IMG/VR virus record: IMGVR_UViG_3300037486_000051
Coordinates: 1-36,122 of that record
Strand: one strand, 5' to 3'
DNA: 36,122 nucleotides
From: a virus
Shown: piece by piece, positions 7,204-15,531 of the stretch
Position numbering within the stretch: the first letter of the stretch is position 1
Layout: every line of letters starts with the position of its first letter
Notes under the pieces: generated by a model
Database searches by the model: none
Seen by the model: the letters and a program-made list of their open reading frames with translations, nothing else
Told to the model about the DNA's origin: nothing
Position numbers and translations under genes: made by a program

Positions 7204-9176
7204 GGCAAAAGTTTATTTGAACGTAGTTCGAATTGCGCACCCTTGCGCATTACTGATTCTATTTGTAGGTTCTTAATGTAGGTAGGTTGAACGGCTAACG
7301 CATCGTCTTTACGCCCGAGTAAAATAGGCTTCGATGTTTCGGTCGTTATCGCGTTAATTTCTGCCATGCTTAACGGGCGTTTAAACTTATATAAATAGGC
7401 TTGTACGTCGTTAATATCTACGGGCTGTAAATCGGGGCTTTGAAAATTGAAGCCTTGCCCCGAGAATATTGTAGCGTTTGCAAATCCCGAAAGGATACGC
7501 ATAAACATCGGGCCAACGGTTGACGACCCTGTAACATCAGTATAAATCCTTTCGCCTTGATTGCAATAAAACGTAGCGCTCGCAGTAACCAATATGTTTA
7601 CGTCATTCGTTACGGGCGTGCCGTTTACAACTTGTATAGGCTCAGAGCCATCAGGCTGGTATCTTAATATTTGAGCCATTAACGTTCTATCACCTGCGAC
7701 GCCCGAAGTTTGGTCGCAGAAAAATTTAACATCGAACGAATAAATACCGCTAAATGGTATTCGATAAAATTGCCCGTTTAGGTTATTTCCAGCGTCTACT
7801 AACTCGTTATTCCAATCGGGAAAAACACCGTTATATTCTTGAAATGAGGTTGAGGTACTATTTATAATCTCCCAGTCTTGCACGGGTGTAACGAGTACCG
7901 TAGCCCCGAAAGGCGTTAAGGTTTGGTCAAAGGCATTAAAGAAACCTTGCAGGGAATTAGGATAGCCATTAAGCCAATTAGCAGAAACCCCCGAGTTCGC
8001 AAAATTAAGGTTGTAAAATGGAATCGTTAAGCCCGGTAAATTATATACTCGCGCGCTAAATGAATTAGGCGCGAATCGGCTTCTATAATCGCTTTGAATT
8101 ATGATAGGTGTTAATTCGTGGTCTTCACTATTGTACCGCAGTATGTCCTCTATAACGTTATGGTCAAATATTACGTCGCTCGTTTTTAGATTAAGCACGT
8201 TCGAGGTATTACATTCTCCAACAAACCCAAACGACTCATCGCGAAACCCTAAAAATTGCGGCTGTGGAAATAAACAATAACCCTCGCCTCCGTTGCATTC
8301 ATTCGGGAATAAATAAGGGTTCGAACCAAAGTTAACCGAAGCATATAAGCGGTTAACGTCAAACTTCATTTCAATATCGGGCTGGTCGTATAGATTAACC
8401 GACGGCGTAGATTGCTGAAAGTAGCTAACGGGTTCGATGCGTAACAACGGGCGACCGTTCGCTTGCCTTTCGAAACCCATACCTAAGTTTAACTTTTGCT
8501 TCAGCACTAAATAAAGCTGTTCGAACGTGGCGAACATTTCAATATCGGTACGGGTACGCAATACGTTACCATGTGTATAAACTGGAATATCGTTTGTCGG
8601 GTCTGAATAGGCAAATAGGTTAGAATCGAAATCTATTAACCCGTCGCTCATGCACGCTACCAAATGAGCAAAAACATCATAAACGCCGTAGCCATAACTA
8701 AAATTTGAATACCACGTACCCATTGCAGGGTCGAATATATCTAACCTTCTAATCGTTGGCGGTGTTATCTCCGTGCCGTTTTTTGATGTTGTTAGGCGTA
8801 GCGAAAACGGTATGCTCTTATTGTTGTTTATTTTGGTGCTAAATGTTTCGTCATACATCTTCGTTTTAACCTGACATCGGTCTAAAACAAAGTTGCATTC
8901 GGTAACAATTATATACCCATCCACTAAACGCTCCCAAACGCCACTCGAACTACATAAGTACTGAACCGATACGCGCACTAACTCACAATAGCCCGACGTT
9001 GCTAACTTATCGTACAAATACCCGAATACATCGCCGCCAAAGATTAATTCGTTATCAAACGAAACAACCCGCGCCCCTATCGCATCGTCCTCGGTTATAT
9101 TAATCCCGAAATCTTCGGGGTTTAAAGGTTGCCCTCTATCGAGGTTATCGATTAAAAACTTTAATTCAGATGCCAT
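7200..9176 (-). CDS. Distal tail / baseplate hub-like protein
   Basis: A 658-residue protein encoded directly after the tape measure gene, where siphoviruses encode the distal tail and hub proteins. The N-terminal 120 residues are beta-rich with several cysteines (CELVRVSVQYLCSS, ECNFVLDRCQ). Residues near 480-600 (from NGQFYRIPFSGIYSFDVKFF) look like a TNF/C1q-type jelly roll inserted in the middle, a receptor-binding fold. The start overlaps the tape measure stop. Exact role not proven. Confidence 0.55.
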   Translation of the reverse strand: MASELKFLIDNLDRGQPLNPEDFGINITEDDAIGARVVSFDNELIFGGDVFGYLYDKLATSGYCELVRVSVQYLCSSSGVWERLVDGYIIVTECNFVLDRCQVKTKMYDETFSTKINNNKSIPFSLRLTTSKNGTEITPPTIRRLDIFDPAMGTWYSNFSYGYGVYDVFAHLVACMSDGLIDFDSNLFAYSDPTNDIPVYTHGNVLRTRTDIEMFATFEQLYLVLKQKLNLGMGFERQANGRPLLRIEPVSYFQQSTPSVNLYDQPDIEMKFDVNRLYASVNFGSNPYLFPNECNGGEGYCLFPQPQFLGFRDESFGFVGECNTSNVLNLKTSDVIFDHNVIEDILRYNSEDHELTPIIIQSDYRSRFAPNSFSARVYNLPGLTIPFYNLNFANSGVSANWLNGYPNSLQGFFNAFDQTLTPFGATVLVTPVQDWEIINSTSTSFQEYNGVFPDWNNELVDAGNNLNGQFYRIPFSGIYSFDVKFFCDQTSGVAGDRTLMAQILRYQPDGSEPIQVVNGTPVTNDVNILVTASATFYCNQGERIYTDVTGSSTVGPMFMRILSGFANATIFSGQGFNFQSPDLQPVDINDVQAYLYKFKRPLSMAEINAITTETSKPILLGRKDDALAVQPTYIKNLQIESVMRKGAQFELRSNKLLP

Positions 9177-11566
9177 GCGTAACGCGAATCGTTGCCATTA
9201 ATATTTATAACCGTATTATTGCGCTTTAAGTCGCGCCTCATGCCTTTTATTTCACGTTCCATACCTTTGCTGTTTAATGAAGCATTGACGTTAATAGAGC
9301 GCTCCTTTTTGCCCATGTAGTAATTTAATGCAGGGCGAACGTAACGCTCATCGATTAAACGTTTAAACGCTGCGCTCGATGTGTTCAAAGCATCCAATTC
9401 GCTACGGTGGCGGCTTACTGCATTGCGATTAACCACAAATTCACCGCGCTCAGCTTCGATAATCGTACCGCCCGCCTCGTGGCTCTTACCACCTACCATA
9501 CCGCCTCGTTTGTATTTCGGTAATGGTTTAGCTAAAACAATACCCGCTTCAATTAAACCCTGTGCGATTGCAAAGGCGCTAAAAGGTAAACCGAAGGTTG
9601 TAGGGCTTGCGGCAATAGATTTAGAAACAGCTATTGATGTGTTTAAAGCGATTTCAAATAATGCAGTTGCGCGGTCTAATTTAGCTTGCTTAATCTTTTC
9701 AGCGGCTATCTTACGGCTCGTTCTTAATTCGTTTGCTTCGCGTTGGCGTTGCTTATCGTATTCACTTTGCGACGAACTATTAATAGCGTCGAGTTCGGCT
9801 TTTGATTGAGCGTTAATTTGCTCTATACGTGCCTGCGATTGTTCTTTATAAATATTAAGTATGCCAGTAATAATTTCGCCAGTTTGCTGAGCTATTTGTA
9901 ATATTTCTTCTAATTCAGCTTCGCGGTCTTTTTTACGCTGTTCGGCGTTCTTTTCTCTAAACTCTTTTTTCTTATTGAATATATCCAACTCGGCTGCGTT
10001 TACAATTGCCGCCCGTTCGCTTTCACCTGCCTTTGTTATTTCGGCTTCGAGTATTGAACCCTCTTTAACACCTTGCAAACTTTGACGCTGTGCTAATTCG
10101 GATGCTTGTATTTGCGCTATTGCCCTTTGTTGGATTAATTCAATTTCGGCATCGTTAACGTCCTCGGCTGTTGCTAATCCTTGTTGATTTAATAATTGGA
10201 TTTTACTAAATGCCGCCTCGGCTGCGTTAACTCGATTGCCTGCTAACGTTTGGGCTAATTGTGCATCCTGTTTTAATAGTTCGGCTGTTACATTGCCTAC
10301 CGATAATTTCAGCGCATCGTATTCTTTTTTAGTTTCCTTCGCTGCTTTTTGGTTTCGCTTATTTGCTTGCTCAGCCTTTTCAGCTAAATCGTTTTCGAAC
10401 TCTATTATTTCGGCTGTGGCATTTTGGCGTATAGCGGTTGTTCTATCCGCGCCAGCTTGTATTAAATCGCTCCTTTGCTTTTCAAATCTTTGTTGCTCTA
10501 ATTGTACCGAACCAATTAAACTACGTTCGTCCTTTGCATATTTTTCCTGTAATGCCTTTACGTTTTCATTATACTGGGCGCGTGCGTCGGTTAGCTCTGT
10601 TAATGTTTGTAGCTGGTTTTTACGCAAGTCCTCATTAACCTTTGCTTCAACTTCGGAACGTTTAGCCGTTGCGTCGGTAATTTTACCCTGTGCTTTAGCT
10701 AATCGAATCGCTGCCAGTTCTTGCTCGGTTGCGGCTTCGGCTACGCTATCGGCTACCTTTTGGTTTGCCTCTGCAAGTTTATTCGTTGCCTCGGTTGCGT
10801 CCTCAGTTGCTTCATTCGATGCAAATAGCTTTTCGATTAAGAAACCTAAACCAACAACCAACGCTCCTACACCAGTAGCCGCTAAAGCTATTCTAAAGGC
10901 TTTTAACGCTCCAGTAGATGTTCCGACTACCGTTGTATAGATTGCCTGCTTTGCGGTTAATACAGCCGTTTTAATTGCGCTTTCCTCGAGTAATAGGTTT
11001 GCGATTTGCTGCACGCCGTTCGCGACCGCGATAGCCCCCTGTACTTTTAGAATCGCCTTTTGTAAATCTTCGCTTTCAGAGCCGAACAAAGCCGCCGCCC
11101 CTTGCGCCACTTCGAACCCAGCCGCCAGCCCTTGCGTAGCTTGTACCGCCGCATCGAACTTAAATGTATCGCTTGCAAGGATTCGAACCCGTGCGCGTGT
11201 ATCGCCTATTTGGTCTTCGAGTTTAGAAGCGGCGATTAACAACTGGTTAAATTCTTTGGTGTTATCCTTACCCTGTTGCTCGAGTAATGTTAACTCGGCT
11301 TTTAAGCCGCGTAGCTGCCCCGTTAACGATTTGCCGCTTTTGGTTAAACGGTCAAGGGCTGTTGTGTTACCTTCGATTGCTTTCTTTACTTCGCCCCCAC
11401 TAAACGCAGCGGCGGCGCTTTTGGCAGCGTCTTTATATTCAGAGGCAATCTTATCTGAAGCCTTTTGCGCCGACTTAACCGCCTCGTTGTTTACCTCGTT
11501 AATCTTGTTAACAGTAGCTTCGAGGTCGCCCGCGTCGGCTTTATACTTTATGAGAACTTCAGCCAT
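9161..11566 (-). CDS. Tail tape measure protein
   Basis: The chosen start is the ATG at 11566 (MAEVLIKYKADAGDLEATVN), just before the stop of the T-like frame. The product has about 801 residues. It has a long coiled-coil N-terminus, a hydrophobic segment near residues 235-260 (ALAATGVGALVVGLGFLIEK), long Lys/Glu/Ala/Gln-rich coiled coils, a second hydrophobic stretch and a basic C-terminus. Tape measure proteins set tail length; by the usual rule of about 1.5 angstrom per residue this one suggests a tail of roughly 120 nm. It identifies the virus as siphovirus-like. Confidence 0.88.
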   Translation of the reverse strand: MAEVLIKYKADAGDLEATVNKINEVNNEAVKSAQKASDKIASEYKDAAKSAAAAFSGGEVKKAIEGNTTALDRLTKSGKSLTGQLRGLKAELTLLEQQGKDNTKEFNQLLIAASKLEDQIGDTRARVRILASDTFKFDAAVQATQGLAAGFEVAQGAAALFGSESEDLQKAILKVQGAIAVANGVQQIANLLLEESAIKTAVLTAKQAIYTTVVGTSTGALKAFRIALAATGVGALVVGLGFLIEKLFASNEATEDATEATNKLAEANQKVADSVAEAATEQELAAIRLAKAQGKITDATAKRSEVEAKVNEDLRKNQLQTLTELTDARAQYNENVKALQEKYAKDERSLIGSVQLEQQRFEKQRSDLIQAGADRTTAIRQNATAEIIEFENDLAEKAEQANKRNQKAAKETKKEYDALKLSVGNVTAELLKQDAQLAQTLAGNRVNAAEAAFSKIQLLNQQGLATAEDVNDAEIELIQQRAIAQIQASELAQRQSLQGVKEGSILEAEITKAGESERAAIVNAAELDIFNKKKEFREKNAEQRKKDREAELEEILQIAQQTGEIITGILNIYKEQSQARIEQINAQSKAELDAINSSSQSEYDKQRQREANELRTSRKIAAEKIKQAKLDRATALFEIALNTSIAVSKSIAASPTTFGLPFSAFAIAQGLIEAGIVLAKPLPKYKRGGMVGGKSHEAGGTIIEAERGEFVVNRNAVSRHRSELDALNTSSAAFKRLIDERYVRPALNYYMGKKERSINVNASLNSKGMEREIKGMRRDLKRNNTVININGNDSRYAWHLN

Positions 11567-11783
11567 CTTTGTGGTGTTGCTTATAGAACACCCCAAATTT
11601 AATCAAAAAAACGTCAATATCGGATTGCATTAATTCTTTAAACTCGAGAACGTTACCGCCCGCGATGTGCATCACTTGCTCCCTAAATCTTTCTTGCGCT
11701 TGCTTTGCCCTTCGTCCCGGTGAGAACTCAACGCCGCTAACGTTTCGTGCAGCTTTTGGAGCTGAACTCGGTTGTACTCCCAT
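11559..11783 (-). CDS. T-like tail chaperone frame (possibly made only by frameshift)
   Basis: An open frame ending 5 nt after the tape measure ATG begins, in the -1 frame relative to the 220-residue gene upstream. From its first ATG (11783) it gives 74 residues; its best protein-like stretch begins around GRRAKQAQERFREQV. The frame is open further upstream without stops to the T7 run at 11849-11855. Its position, small size and -1 relation to the upstream gene match the lambda G/T arrangement. It could also start independently at 11783. Confidence 0.55.
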   Translation of the reverse strand: MGVQPSSAPKAARNVSGVEFSPGRRAKQAQERFREQVMHIAGGNVLEFKELMQSDIDVFLIKFGVFYKQHHKDG

Positions 11784-12334
11784 AATGTCGTTAATTCGTC
11801 GGGCGACATACGTAGTAAGGGTTTCAGCGGCTCTATATCCAAACCGGTAAAAAAATCGTGCGACCCCTCCTCTGCCATCGCCTCAAATACTTTTAATTTA
11901 GCTTGGTGTACGTCGGGGTTAATGATTGCAGGGTTTTCGTCCGAACGCACTACCCACGTAGCCGCAATGTTTAACAATAGGTCGCGGTGTATTACCGTGT
12001 TTTGCCGTTCGCGTATTACGTGAATGTAGGTAGCAACTAAAGCCGCGTTGCGTGGGTTCGTTAGCCCAGCCCCTAAAGCCTTTTCCATTTCGGTTAATAT
12101 CGCTTCCATTTCAGAACCCGACAAACCACTACTTAAACGCTCGAGTAAACCCATGCTCATGGCAAAGCGTTCGAGCGGTAATGCGGTTTCCTTTGGGAAT
12201 CGGTAATAGGTGTAACCGTCCTTAGTGAATAGTTGTACTAAATTGTATTTCGGTAGTTCGGCGTTTTGTTTATTGCGCGAAAAAATTAATCGAAGTCGCC
12301 CGCCTAATTTGCTGAATGATGTGGTCAATGTCAT
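11672..12334 (-). CDS. G-like tail assembly chaperone
   Basis: A 220-residue, mainly helical protein two frames upstream of the tape measure gene, where tail assembly chaperones are normally encoded. It contains the run GAT TTT TTT ACC at codons 160-163, a candidate slippery site. A -1 shift there would give a 258-residue fusion with the T-like frame. The zero frame continues for about 58 sensible codons past the run, longer than in lambda. The N-terminal 65 nt overlap the preceding small gene. Function is inferred from position. Confidence 0.55.
   Translation of the reverse strand: MTLTTSFSKLGGRLRLIFSRNKQNAELPKYNLVQLFTKDGYTYYRFPKETALPLERFAMSMGLLERLSSGLSGSEMEAILTEMEKALGAGLTNPRNAALVATYIHVIRERQNTVIHRDLLLNIAATWVVRSDENPAIINPDVHQAKLKVFEAMAEEGSHDFFTGLDIEPLKPLLRMSPDELTTLWEYNRVQLQKLHETLAALSSHRDEGQSKRKKDLGSK
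11849..11855 (-). other. Candidate -1 ribosomal slippery site (T_TTT_TTT)
   Basis: Seven consecutive T residues on the coding strand are phased as T_TTT_TTT in the frame of the 220-residue chaperone. The -1 frame is open from here to 11559. Slippage would yield a G-T type fusion. No clear stimulatory structure was located by eye just downstream. Confidence 0.45.
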
Positions 12335-12533
12335 TATTTACTTTTATGATGCTACCGCTACGTAGCTGAATTATACAATCCTCGTTTTCGCCGCTGAATA
12401 CGTGGCTTATATCATTTACGTTAACGAGTATTTCAACTAACCCTATTTCGCGTTCGCTTAATTCGCGCAGGGTATCATCCTCGGTATCGAGCGATTCGGT
12501 CAAGAACGCTTTGCAGAGGATGAACCCAGTCAT
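12270..12533 (-). CDS. Hypothetical protein, tail region
   Basis: The start chosen is the ATG at 12533 (MTGFILCKAFLTESLDTEDD), 2 nt after the stop of the preceding gene; an in-frame ATG at 12560 would overlap that gene. The product has 87 residues, acidic, with alternating strands and one helix (REIGLVEILVNVNDISHV). Its end overlaps the chaperone start by 65 nt. Position between the terminase and the chaperones suggests a small head-tail or tail completion protein, but no family is recognised. Confidence 0.5.
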   Translation of the reverse strand: MTGFILCKAFLTESLDTEDDTLRELSEREIGLVEILVNVNDISHVFSGENEDCIIQLRSGSIIKVNNDIDHIIQQIRRATSINFFAQ

Positions 12534-12535
12534 GT

Positions 12536-12745
12536 CTAACTCCAATAATCGTGTGGGCATTCAGCATCTTTAACCCGCGTCTTTGCGGGCAGGAAACAAC
12601 CGCACGCCATACAAACGTTTAACGCTTTGTTTCGGTGCTGGCATAAGTTACATACAGGCGTTCGCGTTTCGCTTAATGCGTTAGCCTCTTTATTAGACGA
12701 AATCCAAAACCACCAACCGCGAATAATAGATTTTAACCTCCGCAT
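12536..12745 (-). CDS. Small zinc-ribbon protein
   Basis: A 69-residue protein starting at the ATG at 12745; a GTG at 12754 is possible. It has a basic, Trp-rich N-terminus (MRRLKSIIRGWWFWISS) and a cysteine cluster CNLCQHR...CMACGCFLP...CPHDYW of rubredoxin/zinc-ribbon type. Small proteins like this occur near terminase genes in several Bacteroidota phages. Metal binding is likely; its role is unknown. The start overlaps the preceding gene by 13 nt. Confidence 0.6.
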   Translation of the reverse strand: MRRLKSIIRGWWFWISSNKEANALSETRTPVCNLCQHRNKALNVCMACGCFLPAKTRVKDAECPHDYWS

Positions 12746-13086
12746 ACAATACACTCCATTAAGTTAACAACGGGCGGTTCGTCGCTTATTACATCGATGT
12801 TCGCCACGCTAAAGCTGATGCAATCATATTCGACCTCGCAAATAGTAAACGTATTACAGCCCGCGAGTTTAATCGTGTAGCCTTGCCCGTTATCTATCTT
12901 CGCTCCTGTAATGGTTAACAGCCCGTCGATATCCGATTCGGCGTTAAATACTTGCATTTTATTCGTGGCATTGTGCGTTATGGTTATCGTGTAGCCCGTT
13001 TCGGGTTCGACGTAACCGAAAGCTATACCGCCGTTGCAATAGGCTACATGAATGCCTGAATCGAAACAAGGTGAACAAACGCTCAT
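12733..13086 (-). CDS. Cysteine-rich beta protein downstream of terminase
   Basis: The ATG at 13086 overlaps the large-terminase stop (ATGA) and gives 117 residues beginning MSVCSPCFDSGIHVAYC. Cysteines cluster at both ends (CSPC near the start, CIVCGG at the end), and the middle is beta-rich like an immunoglobulin-type sandwich (TGYTITITHNATNKMQV). It may be a virion or tail protein. No family recognised. Confidence 0.55.
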   Translation of the reverse strand: MSVCSPCFDSGIHVAYCNGGIAFGYVEPETGYTITITHNATNKMQVFNAESDIDGLLTITGAKIDNGQGYTIKLAGCNTFTICEVEYDCISFSVANIDVISDEPPVVNLMECIVCGG

Positions 13087-14399
13087 AGGTATCGTTTTAA
13101 AATTGCGTTTACAAAGTAACGAAAACAATCTAAATAATCGGCGCGCTCGGTTAGGTTTTTACGGTTGCTCTTTATTATCTGCCCTTCGGCGTTACATTGT
13201 ACCTGCTTCGCATCGAATACAAAACCCTTACACTTTTTACTGTTTACCTTAATATCGAGCTTCTTTAATGCCGTGTTGCAATCAATACGGCTGTTAACGT
13301 GTCGCGGGTTGGCTGGTATTATTATTTGGTTATCGGCTAACTTGAGGCGGCGTTTAATCTGAATGTATGCGCTCGAGTTATCGCGTTCCTGTATCGTACC
13401 GCCCTTGCCCATCGCGTCGCCCGTTATCCTAATTAAACCCGTTGGTATATTTAAAGCATCGACCGCATCGCAGAAAGCATCTATCGAACCGCGCTCTATC
13501 TTTATTTCGTCCACTACCCGCGCCGCGCTGCCAACGTTTTGAATAACCAAAGCACAAAGGGGGTTAATATTGAAATCGACGCTTATAAAGGTCGGTAGGT
13601 GTGGGTTATGGTTAGCGCTATCGTCGATATGCTTATCGTCATCCCATGCGTATAGGAACGGGTTAGCAACGTCGTCTAATACATCCCAATCGCCCTCAAC
13701 AAATCGAGCGTATTGAATAGGCGGTAATTCCTTTAACGCCTCGAGGTATTCGGGTGCGATGTGTGGGTTATCTGTTATTCGGCTCGGTATGTACGCCCAC
13801 CGTTCGGGTAGAGTGTTTTCCCGGTAACGGTTGTATATAATCGACTTAACCCAATTTTGCGCGGGGTTGCACGTTGCAAGGCAAACGATAGGCGGTTTAC
13901 CTTGCGCTTTATTCCAACTACCTATACGCTCCTGAACTTTGTAAAAGGTTACCTCTTGCAATTCGTTTACTTCGTCCAATCCCGCGCCGTTAATCTCTAA
14001 ACCCCTAAAGCGGTTAAGGTCTTTATCATCGTCAAATGATTCAGCCATGAAGATTAACTCCGAGCCGTTTGTGAATGTTATAACGTTGGTTTCCCTATTC
14101 CAGTTCTGAACATAGTTACTTACGCCGTCCATCATTATTGACGCAAAGCTCGGGAACGTGGTACGTTTAAGGTCGGGTAGGCTTTTACGAATAACCGCCC
14201 ACCTCGAACGCGGGTACGTTAAACACAAAGAGGTTAGGGTTAATAATAGCCAATACGTTTTTCCACCTCGAATCTTTGCCCCCACCGTTTCCAGCAGGGG
14301 CTACCATCGTATAGCGCCCCCGAAAACAATTACTCTTTTGTTTCCGTCGGTCGCCATATCAAAGGCTGTGGTTTGTGTTTCAGTTAGCGTAAATTGCAT
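13083..14399 (-). CDS. terL: Large terminase subunit, interrupted in the Walker A codons
   Basis: The conserved protein begins at the ATG at 14399 (MQFTLTETQTTAFDMATDG) and reads VIVFGGAIR, then TGG TAG. The same frame resumes 39 nt later as GGKTYWLLLTL. Removing the 39 nt rebuilds the P-loop GAIRGGKT. Downstream are Walker B-like NGAGLDEVNEL and a C-terminal nuclease domain with FISVDFNINP, GDAMGKGG and DYLDCFRYF. The protein powers DNA packaging at the portal. A naive call would start at the GTG at 14285 and lose the first Walker glycine (AKIRGGKT). Either the ribosome bypasses the insert or the gene is damaged. The start overlaps the HNH gene by 20 nt. Confidence 0.85.
14268..14306 (-). 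other. Putative translational bypass element inside terL
   Basis: A 39-nt, in-frame segment lies between codon 31 (CGA, 14307-14309) and GGT (14265-14267). It starts TGG TAG, so normal reading stops at residue 32, and it ends with a second CGA (14268-14270). An 8-bp hairpin lies between: GCCCCTGC (14294-14301) with GTGGGGGC (14278-14285), including two G-U pairs and an 8-nt loop. Identical take-off and landing codons, a stop just after take-off and a hairpin in the gap all parallel the T4 gene 60 element. Alternatives are an inactivating insertion or an assembly error. Confidence 0.55.
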
Positions 14400-14904
14400 A
14401 TCCTTTATTTAGCCTCTTTACTGATGAAATAGAACAGTTATATAAATCGGCTATTATTTGGTTTTTAACGCCTTCAGATTTTAGTTTTACAATAGCCTCA
14501 ATGCTTTCTTTAGTTTGCTTACAACGGCTGCTTTCGTGTAGGCGCTTTGGCTTTGATAGCCCATTTTCATATGCGTGCTTTACATTTTCTGAATTATTAA
14601 CCCACTCTAAATTAGTTATGGCGTTATTTAACTTATTCCCGTCTTTATGGTTTACTTGAGGTTTATTATTAACGTTTTCAATAAACGCCATAGCAACAAC
14701 CCTATGTACTTTTAAAGTGGTTAGTTTGCCATTAATCATTATCGCTACACGCTTATAGCCTTTCTTATCGATAGCTGGTTTCAATAGTTTGCCTTTTAAT
14801 TTTAAAGGTTGCTTTTGCGTTTCTACTACCCTATCAATACTGCGAACGTTTCCTAAATTAGAAACCTCGTATCCGCTTTGAAATACTTTCCAAATTTCAA
14901 TCAT
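14380..14904 (-). CDS. HNH homing endonuclease (NUMOD4-HNH-HTH)
   Basis: The ATG at 14904 gives 174 residues. NUMOD4 starts the protein (MIEIWKVFQSGYEVSNLGNV), followed by an HNH_3 core (VHRVVAMAFI, then NHKDGNKLNN and NLEWV) and a C-terminal DNA-binding helix pair (IIADLYNCSISSVKRLNKG). Such freestanding enzymes cut an allele lacking them and spread by repair. It lies between terS and terL, overlapping the former by 8 nt and the latter by 20 nt, and its last codons share DNA with the terL start. It is more AT-rich than its neighbours, fitting recent arrival. Confidence 0.85.
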   Translation of the reverse strand: MIEIWKVFQSGYEVSNLGNVRSIDRVVETQKQPLKLKGKLLKPAIDKKGYKRVAIMINGKLTTLKVHRVVAMAFIENVNNKPQVNHKDGNKLNNAITNLEWVNNSENVKHAYENGLSKPKRLHESSRCKQTKESIEAIVKLKSEGVKNQIIADLYNCSISSVKRLNKGYAIYAN

Positions 14905-15205
14905 TCTTTTCTTTTGTTTCAGTTCGAACAATAACGAGCGGCTCGGTTGTGGTGATGTTATTATCGATGCTTTGCTTTGGCTTACCGTATGCGCGGTCTA
15001 AAAGTAGTTCGGCTGCTCGGGTGTCGCCCTTGCGCGCCCTTGCGTACATAGCCCTTAAAATATCTTCAGCCGCCGTTAATCCTTCCTTCGTTTGTTCGCC
15101 TAAAACATCAGCTAACAATACGCTTAATTCGGGTAGCTTACGCGGTCGCCCGCCGCCATTATCGCCGCCTGTTTTTAACTTACCGCCGTTTCTACCTTCT
15201 CTCAT
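14897..15205 (-). CDS. terS: Small terminase-like protein
   Basis: A 102-residue protein. It has a glycine-rich basic N-terminus with GGRPRKLPELSVLLADVL, a helical middle (LTAAEDILRAMYARARKGD) and AAELLLDRAYGKPKQ, the pattern of small terminase-like proteins of Bacteroidota phages. It should recognise packaging sites and recruit the large subunit. Its natural partner terL lies just downstream, separated only by the HNH gene. Confidence 0.65.
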   Translation of the reverse strand: MREGRNGGKLKTGGDNGGGRPRKLPELSVLLADVLGEQTKEGLTAAEDILRAMYARARKGDTRAAELLLDRAYGKPKQSIDNNITTTEPLVIVRTETKEKND

Positions 15206-15228
15206 TGTTTACGGGATTTTTACGAGGT

Positions 15229-15531
15229 TTAAACTTTTTCAGTTTGTGCGTTAGTGTTTTCGCGTATCTTATCGAGTTGCTCGGTATTGTTATCGTAGTG
15301 GCGTTCGATGCGTAGGCGTTTAACCGTTTGCCATTTATCAGCTCCGTTCGTGAAATATACACGTAAACGCGGTACGCCTAACTCCTTTGCTAATTCGTAC
15401 ACCTCAGCGCTAAAGCGTTCGTTACGGGCTGTAATTATATAAACATCGTCGCCGCGATTTATTGCGCGTTTGGCTGCTTCAAAGCCCTTTGGCGTATCGA
15501 GTACGCCGTCAACGTCAAACGATACCCTCAT
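15229..15531 (-). CDS. HAD-superfamily phosphatase
   Basis: A 100-residue protein with the HAD motif I FDVDGVLD at residues 5-12 (nucleophile Asp6, acid/base Asp8), motif II in YIITARNE and a Lys/His-containing C-terminal segment (RIERHYDNN) in the place of motif IV. It resembles small phage HAD enzymes related to polynucleotide 3'-phosphatase or nucleotidases. It probably removes a phosphate from a nucleotide or nucleic-acid end. The start is coupled (ATGA) to the gene before it. Confidence 0.7.
   Translation of the reverse strand: MRVSFDVDGVLDTPKGFEAAKRAINRGDDVYIITARNERFSAEVYELAKELGVPRLRVYFTNGADKWQTVKRLRIERHYDNNTEQLDKIRENTNAQTEKV

Noticed and set aside
9381-9809. Plus-strand open frame of 142 codons
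   Set aside because: Shadow of the tape measure C-terminus; no plus-strand transcription signal.
10236-10940. Long plus-strand open frame (234 codons) opposite the tape measure gene
   Set aside because: It mirrors the Ala/Lys/Glu-rich coiled coil on the other strand, giving a Ser/Ala/Phe-rich composition; no promoter or neighbour supports it.
11680-11700. Slippery site near the end of the chaperone frame (AAG AAA GAT TTA GGG)
   Set aside because: Neither codon pair re-pairs well after a -1 shift; the T7 run is a better match.
14301-14303. Stop-codon reassignment (TAG read as an amino acid)
   Set aside because: TAG is used as a normal stop by other genes here, for example the capsid gene, and reading through would put 13 extra residues into the P-loop.
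14186-14305. Alternative ATG frame (MVAPAGNGGGKDSRW...) starting in the terL insert
   Set aside because: It runs about 40 codons out of frame with conserved terL and has no family character; a chance frame.
14268-14306. Group I intron or intein as the cause of the terL interruption
   Set aside because: 39 nt is far too short for a self-splicing intron or intein, and the HNH gene lies upstream of the first terL exon rather than inside the gap.
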